Part shown: positions 55,691 to 64,000 of the stretch, piece by piece
Layout: the number at the start of each line of letters is the position of its first letter
Numbering within the stretch: position 1 is the first letter of the stretch
Origin: Brachionus plicatilis
Taxonomy: Eukaryota > Rotifera > Eurotatoria > Ploima > Brachionidae
Direction: 5' to 3'
Assembly: GCA_010279815.1 (NCBI GenBank)
Contig: QEOQ01000690.1
Location: 432,818-496,817 of the forward strand
DNA: 64,000 nucleotides
Notes under the pieces: model-generated
What the model was told of the DNA's origin: nothing
Seen by the model: only the letters and a program-made list of their open reading frames with translations
Databases searched by the model: none
Translations under genes and position numbers: made by a program

Positions 55691-56436
55691 AATGTCTAGT
55701 TTTTAAAAAATTGATTAAATTATGTCACAATTTAAATTTTCAAAACTTAGTTTTTAAGAGCATGCAAAAAACATGCTTTTTTAAACATTGTATCAAATCA
55801 AACATTTAATTTGTTAAAATATTTATTTTGATTATCTAAAAGTACAGAAAGGATTTTAACTTTTTTATATTCTCGTTGTCTATACTTCATTTTAGGACTT
55901 TTTTTAGTTAAAGTATTATTGAATAATTTTAAATTGAAAAAAAATCCTGCCAAGTCATCTCCTAATTTGTTGGATTATCAAACAGTTACTTCAAATTATA
56001 TGGAACCAATTAGCAATAATAAAATAACCATTTTTTTAAATTAACTTTTAATTTTTAAATAAATAATGTAATTAAACCCTAAATAATAAATTAACATTTT
56101 TTCCTTTAAAATTTATTTACATTTTATTTCTACAAACTTAAAAAATCCTTCTCAATCATACGAATCCATTCTTTTGAATTTTTTCATTTTTTAAAATTAA
56201 TGAACCGGGCTAATTAATTAGAATTTAATTCCTATTACTTTCTGGTCTTTTTTGGACAAGTAAACCAACACGTTGATCAACCTTGAAACTGAAACTAGAA
56301 CTTAATTTAAATTTAACTTGTTAAAAAACAAATAAAAATAATGCTTAATTTTTTACCAATTTAATAATTTATTCAAAACAATTAATTTTCTTTAATAAAA
56401 AAAAGATAATAACAAAACTTTAGACTAAGACTTTTA
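55691..56436. other. AT-rich spacer, K2P 3' UTR
   Basis: Holds the 3' flank of the K2P gene (leftward transcription), with AATAAA-like words on the minus strand. No other feature. Confidence 0.45.
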
Positions 56437-57889
56437 TTACCAATAATTTGGATCATCAATTATTCCGAGACGCACAGCTAATTTTTTAAACTTAGCAGTA
56501 ACCTTTGGTAAACAAAAAGTTATAAAGAAATTAAATAAAAAATAAACTCACTTCCTCTTGCATTAGATTAAAACACATGACCAGCAGAGACAGACCTATC
56601 AACAAGTAAAGAGAACAACCAACAAGTTTGAGCTCGGCCTGGGTATCTGAGTCATTAATTGAATTGCCAGGCACATAATCACCCAAACCGATGGTGCTTA
56701 ATGTAATAAAACAAAAATAAACCCCTTCGATCACTGTCCACTCTTCGAGAGTCTTGAAAAAAATGCCACCCAAAAAAACAAAGCTACTCAAGACAAACAA
56801 AGTAATGCTGATGGGCACAGTTATCTTTTTGTAGTCGATCACATTTGTTTCGTCAATGAGATCGATGAGCTCATTGGGATCTGCATGCTTGTCAAATTTC
56901 TCATTGTGTCCTTGCTTTTCATCGCTGGACGCATGAGCCAAAAGATTGTTGGAAGTCAACGCTGCCAGAGACAATGCCGCAGCTGCTGCTGCCGCATTTG
57001 CTTGACCAGCGGCAGCTGCCGAGCTCAAGGTGGCTGCTGCCTTCATTCGGATGTTTCTTCTCTTCACATAATTGCAGTAGCCACAGCAGACGCGTGCATA
57101 CAAGAACCTGAACAAGTTGGCCATGGAAGAGCCAATGTTTGCCAAGCAAAGCAGCATCATTGGTATGCCAAAGATGGCGTAGAAAATGGTCACTATTTTG
57201 CCAGTGTCTGTTTCGCAGGTGATGTGTCCGTAGCCAATTGTAGTCACAATGGTCACCGAATAAAGAATTGAGCCCGGATAGGTCCATTTGGTGGCGTTGT
57301 AGCTTAGGCTTCCTTTGTAGCCATCTTTTACTGCATCTGTCAAATTTTTTTGGTACTCGACCAGCTTGGTCTTTAACTTGGAAGTGTAGTTTTTTTCGTG
57401 GAACACCTTCTCAAACTTGGTCATGTTCCAAATTTCGTTGACCAAAGTGTCTGTTCTGGTGTTGACCAAGTCACCGACCAGGCTCTTGTTTTTCATTTTC
57501 TGGTCCTCGTGGGAGCCTTCGATGGAGCGGAAGATGAGGCCGCCGACTGCAACGTAGCCAATGCACACAATGCACAGGCCGACTCGCGAGAACAAAAAAG
57601 TGGTAGTTTTTTTGCAGGCATTTTTGAATTTTTCAATCTTTCTGGTCTTTTTGCGGCGCACTTCCCTCCTGCTTGTTTGGCTGGAGAAAACCTGCTGATT
57701 TTGAGAGCCATGAGAGTAGTGGAACTTTTCTGTGGCATCCAGCGGCTCATCGCCGCCGCCCTCCAGCCTGGTCGCTTGCGTGACCATGTCAATTGTTTGG
57801 TGAGCGTTTGGAGTGCGCGTGATGGTGTACTTGTACTTTTCTGGTGACTTTCGCTTTTTGCTTGACTTGCGCTTTCGAAATATAAACAT
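56437..57889 (-). CDS. Two-pore-domain potassium channel (K2P/TWK)
   Basis: Two minus-strand exons: 56552-57889 (446 codons) and 56437-56502 (21 codons plus stop), with a 49-nt intron; 467 residues. Basic cytosolic N-terminus; TM1 about 103-120 (LCIVCIGYVAVGGLIF); glycosylatable cap region (NKS, NMT, NYT, NLT, NAT); pore 1 filter TIGYG (217-221); TM2 with GIPMMLLCLANIG; TM3 about 357-376; pore 2 filter TIGLG (399-403) followed by DYVPG; TM4 about 422-441. Exon 2 completes LMQEE|VTAKFKKLAVRLGII. P1-P2 layout and GYGH are diagnostic of K2P leak channels at the plasma membrane. Unusual: an Ala-rich insert (about 284-311) in the TM2-TM3 loop. TWIK/TRESK-like subtype assignment is uncertain. Confidence 0.95.
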
Positions 57890-58745
57890 GATAGAGAAGA
57901 GCTATGGATCTGATGCTTCGTACAAAGTAACAATCGGTTGCTAAATACTAGCATTAGAAAAGAAAAAAAAAAGCCAAAATGCTCAATTATTTTAATTAAA
58001 TATCAGTGTTTTGATTTTTCAGATTTGGGATCTGAAGAATTTGCAAACAAAACAAACTTGTATTAGAAAAAGATTTGTTTAATTAGTTCAAATTAGCCCA
58101 GAATAGCAAATATTAAACAAATTGTTAGGGCCTAATTAAACGCAGGGATCTTGTTGGAATTAGATTTGAATTTGTACTTTTTTGCCAGACCAAGCAACTT
58201 GTGGTTCAGCAGGAATTTGGACAAATTTTTATCTGTTGAAATTCTTCGATTTCTTTTTTTTTGGCGCAATATATTTTAGTCGAATATTTTTCAAAATTTT
58301 TGTCCTTTTAAAAAAAAATTTCACATATAAAAAATATTCTTTTGTTAACCCTTTAACTACCAATGTACAAAAATTGCAACACACGATAAAAACAGACCTA
58401 AATTCATTAAATAAAGTTATAAAAATACAAATTTTTTTTTTATTTCCTAAACTCAGCACAACCATGTTTAATTTTTTTTTTCCAAATAATAAAAATTATT
58501 TAAGTTAAGCTACTTTGAACTTGCAAAAGTAAGTTAAAATTTATTATTAAATATCAAAGTAAGTTAAAATTTATTATTAAATTTTTTCAAATTCTTTCTT
58601 AGGCTAGTTAATTAACTGTAACTTGTAAATAGCAAAAAAAAATTTTTTTAATCACTTATAAGTATGATTAATAATAAATTAAAAAAAAAAGAGATTTGGT
58701 TTTTAAAATTGTCATTTTTTAAAAATTTTTAATGTTCTATTAAAA
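57890..58745. other. Upstream region of the K2P gene, AT-rich
   Basis: Probable promoter side of the leftward K2P gene. TTTGCCAGACCAAGCAACTT at about 58181 is a GC-richer spot. TTAAAATTTATTATTAAAT is duplicated at 58533-58579. No gene. Confidence 0.4.
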
Positions 58746-58829
58746 ATGCAACATTGGTTTTTTATTGATTTTTTTAAAATTTTTATTTCATTTCTAAATT
58801 TTTTGTTAAAATTTTTTTTTTACTCAGAA

Positions 58830-59168
58830 ATGTATAAAAATGTTCTAAGAAAACGAAAAGCACCAATTATCACTGATTTCCCTGACTATGGATCAGATAT
58901 CGAAAACCAATCGGAAGATGAATCGCAGCAATCAGATATTGTTGAATCAGAATCCAGTTCTGACGCTTCTTATAATAGTGCCTCTTTAAATAGTGATACT
59001 GAACCTGAAAATGATTGTAAAGGTAAAAAAAGGCAAAAGAAAATAAATATAATAAAAGAGCCTAAAAAACAAAGAAAAATAAGATTCACGTTATTCAAAA
59101 CTTTAGTGCTATCTGAATTTCACATTTTTGACTCAAAATTCGTAATCTACGCCCTCAAAAAGCCCTAG
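58830..59168 (+). CDS. Acidic Ser-rich fragment with basic tail, possibly truncated by a transposon
   Basis: Preceded by a strong acceptor-like TTTTTTTTTTACTCAG, ATG at 58830 gives MYKNVLRKRKAPIITDFPDY. An acidic Ser/Glu/Asp stretch follows (SEDESQQSDIVESESSSDAS), then a bipartite basic segment GKKRQKKINIIKEPKKQRK. The last about 30 codons run into the left arm of the element at 59150, so the real C-terminus is lost or belongs to that element. It looks like the N-terminus of a nuclear protein or of a transposase. No family recognised. Confidence 0.4.
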   Translation: MYKNVLRKRKAPIITDFPDYGSDIENQSEDESQQSDIVESESSSDASYNSASLNSDTEPENDCKGKKRQKKINIIKEPKKQRKIRFTLFKTLVLSEFHIFDSKFVIYALKKP

Positions 59169-60146
59169 AAAAAAAATTTTCTACACCCAGGGTTCCAAAA
59201 AAAGCAATACCTTTTAAAAAGTTGTTGTTCTTTAAGACTCAAAATCTCAAAGATAAAACTTATAAATACTAAAAAAGTATATATATTCTGAAAGAGTATA
59301 AAATTCTCTACAAGCTAATGTAATTTAGAAAAAAAAAAGGGTGTGGCGGTTTTTGTTGGCTAAAAAAAGGAAAAAAATGTGTTTTTTCTGGTTTAAATCG
59401 TATCTCCTCCGAGGGATCAATTATGAACCGATTTATTTATTTTTTTTTTAAATCTAGACAAAATTCTGAACAAATCTATGGTTTTAATTTTTTATTTTAT
59501 TGCTTTATTTTTCTTAAAAAATCTCTTTAAATCATGTGATTTTTAACAAATTTGTCAAATTTGTATTCTTTTAATAGAATTTTTAGATTAAACTAAAGAA
59601 TTCGATATTTTTAGGTGCTCAACTACTGTTTTTTTCGATTTTCCTGAAAAATATGCTTTTAGAACCTGACCGTATGTCGCACCATTATTGTATCCTACTA
59701 AACACCACCAAAATCGTCTAATTAATTTTTTTTTAAAGCTCAGAACCCAAATACTTTTCTTTTGCTTCGGCTAAAACTTCCATCATTCTTGGAAATGTCT
59801 GATTTGTTCTTGCTCTAATATGCTGTTTTAAATAACACCAAAGACCTTCTATAGGATTAAGCTCAAGGTGAAATTTAGACGAAAAAACAACTTTATGTCC
59901 ATATTTATGTCCATGTTTAGTAGGATACAATAATGGTGCGACATACGGTCAGGTTCTAAAAGCATATTTTTCAGGAAAATCGAAAAAAACAGTAGTTGAG
60001 CACCTAAAAATATCGAATTCTTTAGTTTAATCTAAAAATTCTATTAAAAACTTTTTAAAAGGTTTGCTTTTTTTGGAACCCTGATTGTAGAAAATTTTTT
60101 TTTTGCCTACCTCAAAAAAAATTTTTTTTTGGGGTTTTTGAGATCT
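59150..60146. mobile_element. Inverted-repeat DNA transposon with DDE remnant, about 1 kb
   Basis: CAGGGTTCCAAAAAAAGCA (about 59188) mirrors TGCTTTTTTTGGAACCCTG (about 60068). The arms extend outward through AAAAATTTTCTACA and inward to 59700/59918 via GGTGCTCAACTACTG and GACCGTATGTCGCACCATTA. The left arm has about 330 bp (about 59240-59570) that the right arm lacks. The loop holds a minus-strand transposase tail. Exact ends and target duplication are unresolved. Confidence 0.7.
59733..59930 (-). pseudogene. C-terminal DDE transposase fragment (IS630/Tc1-like)
   Basis: Reads ...VVFSSKFHLELNPIEGLWCYLKQ and then RTNQTFPRMMEVLAEAKEKY. The 'H.ELNPIE.LW..LK' motif carries the last catalytic acid (E of NPIE) of DDE_3-type transposases. 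Only about 65 residues remain, between the inverted arms of its element. D1 and D2 are missing, so it is inactive. Confidence 0.7.
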
Positions 60147-60229
60147 AAAACTAGTGAATGGAGTAATGAACTATTGAGATTTTAATCTCCCAAATGTTAG
60201 TTTGGATGAAGATTGTAAACTTTTTACCA

Positions 60230-62340
60230 ATTTAGGATCTTGCCTCAGCAGAGATGCGTATTAAAGAGACATTAAGAGATGTATTCTTTGTTCAAAATGT
60301 AAACTTACCGAACTTTATTAATAAGGAAAAATATTGTAAAAATACTTTTGATCTAGTTACAGAATCTAGAGATCGAATTTTCTATGTAAATACAAATCCA
60401 CCACAAGATGTTTTTAAACAGGGACATATGGTGCTGGAATAGTATGGAATTACAAATTTTCTCGAACGCGAGGAATACTGAATACTCATCAAAAAATCTA
60501 AATTGGTTAAAGCAAATTTCTTAGGCATAAATGATGAGTTTTGAAAATTTTTGAAAATATGGATGCGAGTTAAATTTATTGTTTATTTACACAAAAACTG
60601 AATTCTATATCATTAAGCAATTCACCAAATAAAAGCTTAAGAAAAAACAGTACAAGGCCGAAGTGGCTTAGTACTGACTATAAGCAGGTGGTTAAACTAA
60701 AAAACAAACCCTGGTATAGATTCAAGTAGACAAATTTTCAAAATAATCTTGTGTTTATGATATTAAAAATCTAGAAATGAATGATAGAGAGCAATCAGAA
60801 AAGCTGCTCATAATTTCAAGCTAATCTTGGCAAAACAGGCAAAGAAGAAACCGAAACTACATAAAGAGAAAAAGAAAAGGAAGTCAGCCTGATGCTATTG
60901 AAGTGTGGGGAAAATTAATTACAGAACGTAAAAATATAGTAAATATAATAAATGGGTATTTTAAATCGGTTTTCATACCGAGTTAAACCGAGAGCAATAT
61001 TCATTTGCCTAAAAGAACAGTCAGATTGCTTAAATTAGACCCGGACTTCATCCTTAACCCTTATCCGTCGAAAACTGAGTCAAAAATGATCCAGCACTAC
61101 GTTGTTGACGAAAATGGGTCATTTTTGACCCAAGCAAAAAAAATGGTCAAAAATTACCCATTATCGTCTTCAACGTTATTTTTTCTATTTCCGACGGATA
61201 AGTGTTAAGCAATACATAATTAAGGGATATATGTCAACCCTTTATATTGTTTACCCCTGATTTATTATATACCACCTTATGTACCCCTGATTTTTACATG
61301 CTCGCCCAAATTTTGAAAAACTGCTGGACTGGAAACAATGCATTCTTTGCTACTTAAGAATTGATTTTTAAATGTATCATTCCCGCTTTCTTTAATATTT
61401 TTAAAAATCGTTTGATGAGGGTGAACTAGCAAAATTATGAAAGAAAGCAAATGTATCACCTATACTTAAAAGTGGATGAAAAAAAGATATTAAAAATTAG
61501 AGACTGGTTGGTTTTTAAGGCAATGGAAAGTATGCTAAGGTTATGCCGAAGTATGCCACGCAATGGCACTGGCACAACAACATTTCAAAAAAGAAAAAAG
61601 ACAGGATAGTTCTCAGACAAGCTTTGAAGCGGAAAACGTGACGCCATTGGATCCAAGTCCACTCACGGTAATAGTTGTAAAGGGGCCATGTCTAACCGCT
61701 GGGCGATCTCACCCTCATCACCAAACAATAACCCGAAACTCATCTCAAATCAAAACATTTTTAGAGGAGACAAATTAATGAAAAAAGTTACAGACAGATC
61801 AAAAAAATTTGCCTCAAATTCAAGCGACGCTTTTTCGACCGCAAAGAGATCTTTAGCAGTGCAAAACACAAAACAAGCAACTGATAAGCAAAAAGCAAAT
61901 AGGAAGACTAGGAGAATCAAAAAGTGGAACGGCCATTAGCAGAAAAATCAGCAAAGAAGGCACCAGTTTAAGCATTATCCGTAGACAGTTTTTCTTTCAA
62001 AGAGAGGTGGAGATAATATGTCGTTTCACAGAAAAAAAAAGATGGACGACGTGTATGACTGGATATATTCCGAGGAGGGATGGATAACGTGTATGACTGG
62101 ATATATTCCGAGGAGGGACATACAACTAAAATAAAAAGGAAATACATCTTTATAAGAATATATGATGATTAAGACATCTTTTTTTGTTTAAACACATTAG
62201 AAGAACAAAGAAAAAGCCAAATACGCATTGTCAAATCAAAATATAATTCATTTCCTAAAAGAGATAACAGAAGAAAAAGATTTGGGTGTCTTTATCAGAA
62301 ATAGTTTAGAATGAAATAAACAATGTACTGTATACCAAAT
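60230..62340 (+). mobile_element. Decayed LINE: endonuclease end, linker, RT traces
   Basis: In order: NTFDLVTESRDRIFYVNTNP with KQGHMVLE (end of an AP-endonuclease domain, about 60330-60440); RPKWLSTDYKQVVKLKNKPW (about 60655-60720); IINGYFKSVFIP (about 60950); ANVSPILKSG (about 61446); and ITEEKDLGVFIRNSLE (about 62260-62310). Between 61560 and 62160 typical RT blocks are not readable. That part instead has frames such as KVTDRSKKFASNSSDAF and a 38-bp tandem duplication, so it may be a foreign insert. Confidence 0.65.
62041..62116. repeat. 38-bp tandem duplication
   Basis: GATGGACGACGTGTATGACT... at 62041 is repeated at 62079 with two changes (GACGAC to GATAAC). Shared core TGTATGACTGGATATATTCC. 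Confidence 0.85.
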
Positions 62341-63329
62341 ACTCAAAATGAAGAATTCTCAGGTCCAGAAGAATACCCGATAGGAGACAGTAATTCTATC
62401 TGGAATTTTATTGAAGAAAAGTGGAAAAAAGTTGAGAGTAGTTTTTACTCTTTATACGATTTTGATTGTAAACCAGAATAGGCATGTCTTTATTTAGTTA
62501 GTTTTCTATATAAACAGTTTGGCAATCAATTTTTCGATATCATCGTGGTTAAAATTTTTAACATTGGATTATTTAATTGTAAAAAAGACTTTTAATTGTA
62601 TTTTTTTTCTACTCTTTTTTGGTTTTATTTCTTAACATATTTCATACTTCGATTAGTCGATTTGACTAAAATTTAAATAAATAAATAAATTAATAAGACA
62701 AGATTTCCCCGTTTGTTAGTATTGATTCTGAAATTTTTATCAATGCCTGCTTCCTGAGATTATGTAGAACGTTTGTTCTCATAATTGGGCAATATAGACA
62801 AATCACACAGAACAAGATTAACTTCTAAAAATTTAGAATCAACAACTCTATTTTATAGCAATTTTGATATTTTGAATATTTAGACAATCTTATATTAGAG
62901 ATAATAAAAATGCTCAACTTGGAAATTGCTATTATTTTTATCTATATGGTAAATTAGCCTAACAGGGTATACTTTTTTTTTTTATTGCATATTTCCCACT
63001 CATTTTATTTAAAAACTCCAAAACCACTCACCGAATTAGAAAATTTTTTTCTAATCACCCCTTTACCTCCTGCGGGCGTTTAATTTGGTGAGGCCTTATT
63101 GGGAAAATTAGTTTGACCCAGTTACCCCCTGAATTTGTAAATATTAGCCTGAGAACTTACCTCTTTTTTTTTAGGATATTCACCGAATTCACCCAATTAG
63201 CTCAATAATAATAAAATAAGAATTTTTTGTTTTTTTTAATAATTTAAATATTTAAAATATTCTTTATTATTTTTCTTTTAAATAAACGCTACAACATAAC
63301 TAGAAAAAAAATTTAAACGAATTATTAAC
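62341..63329. other. AT-rich interval between LINE pieces
   Basis: No gene supported. Near 62720-62830 there are LPERVF-like chance words only. GC-richer CACTCACCGAATTAG and CACCGAATTCACC occur at 63027 and 63181. It may be an insertion in the LINE, or the gap between two LINEs. Confidence 0.4.
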
Positions 63330-64000
63330 GAATTTGAAATAAATTTTATGTTTGAATTCAAGTTCATAAAGCAAACTTCGTACTTGGTAAATTAAATAAT
63401 GTGTTTAAAAACTGGGACTTAAGAACGTTCAAATTTCTATTCACTACATATGTAAGGCTTTTTCTTGAATACAGAGCAACAGCCTGGTGTCCTTACCGTA
63501 AGCATGAAATAAATCAAATAGAGAATGTCCAGCGTAGAGCTACTAAACTAGTACCGACGAATAGAAACAAAAATTATATAGAGCGTGTGAAACTATTAGG
63601 TATGATTACTCTGGCTGAAAGAAGAGAAAGAGGTGACTTAATTCAATTCTATAAATTCGAAAATAAATTCAATAAGATTGATTGGTTCCATCTAATCATT
63701 CCAAGCTCAAGTTCAAGAGCTCATGGTCCTGCAGGTTCAACTAGACAACAAAAAAAGCTTTATAGACAAGATGTTAAGCAATGTTCGTCCAGACATCACT
63801 TTTACACGAATAGAATGATACCATATTGGAATGATCTACCTAACGATGTAAAACTAGCCGATTCAATAAATGGATTCAAAAACAACTTGGATAGATTTAA
63901 GAGTTGGGATACTACAACTAATGAAACATCTGCCATAGTTAAGTACGTTAGTGCTTAACTCCGCGTGGAAACCCGTTGCGGATAAATTAATAATAAATTA
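63330..64000 (+). mobile_element. LINE C-terminal domain and start of 3' UTR
   Basis: A frame open from about 63360 to the stop at 63956-63958: HKANFVLGKLNNVFKNWDLR, TTYVRLFLEYRATAWCPYR, NVQRRATKLVP, LLGMITLAERRERGDLIQFY, RHHFYTNRMIPYWNDLPNDV. This is the standard CR1/Jockey ORF2 C-terminus and is intact over about 190 codons. A short GC-richer trailer and TAATAAATTA (a possible tail) run off the window. Confidence 0.85.

Noticed and set aside
56885..57847. Several 120-150-codon ORFs on both strands (56885-57271, 56919-57287, 57398-57847, 57493-57954)
   Set aside because: They are other-frame shadows of the GC-richer K2P coding exon, whose motifs are unambiguous.
61563..61939. 71- and 83-codon ORFs
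   Set aside because: They overlap in different frames inside a decayed LINE. Composition is mixed but no domain is visible, so they are treated as part of the mobile-element debris.

Overview
The window reads as nuclear DNA of a small-genome, very AT-rich animal. Every gene I could complete is metazoan: a two-pore potassium channel, an ENTH/epsinR (CLINT1) protein, ribosomal protein eL28, a calexcitin-type EF-hand protein, a Dlg5-like coiled-coil/PDZ protein and a small WW-ligand membrane protein. Introns are GT-AG and some are tiny (46 and 49 nt). Non-LTR retrotransposon debris and short inverted-repeat DNA transposons fill the space between genes. A monogonont rotifer such as Brachionus would fit the base composition and gene style. 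That is inference; nothing here proves the taxon.

Layout: 1-8.1 kb is non-coding, with a 1.15-kb palindrome, an N gap (4352-4750), a LINE split by a hAT-type palindromic element, and two 362-bp palindromic elements with 9-bp target duplications. 8.77-9.41 kb is a complete four-exon gene for a 167-residue type I membrane protein. 9.9-15.1 kb is transposon territory, including a fairly fresh LINE inserted in an older one. 17.8-20.5 kb carries calexcitin and eL28, both on the minus strand. 27.3-29.9 kb is the epsinR gene. 31-38 kb is mostly inverted-repeat elements. 38.28-49.62 kb is one Dlg5-like gene whose two introns of more than 4 kb hold nearly all the repeats there. 50-55.7 kb has two divergent small ORFs, a 2.7-kb hAT transposon with nested insertions, and LINE pieces. 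56.4-57.9 kb is the K2P channel (minus). 58.8-64 kb holds an acidic ORF, an IS630/Tc1-type inverted-repeat element and a long decayed LINE.

The host genes do not form one pathway. EpsinR acts in clathrin trafficking between the trans-Golgi network and endosomes, the Dlg5-like protein is a junction/polarity scaffold, K2P sets background K+ conductance, calexcitin buffers or senses Ca2+, and eL28 is a 60S subunit protein. The shared theme is architecture: tandem-repeat-filled introns in two genes, mobile-element-filled introns in a third, and several palindromic element families with GG...CC or CAG...CTG ends and recognisable 8- or 9-bp target duplications. All exon joins were checked by hand for phase. 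No database search was possible, so family names rest on motifs and remembered family features.
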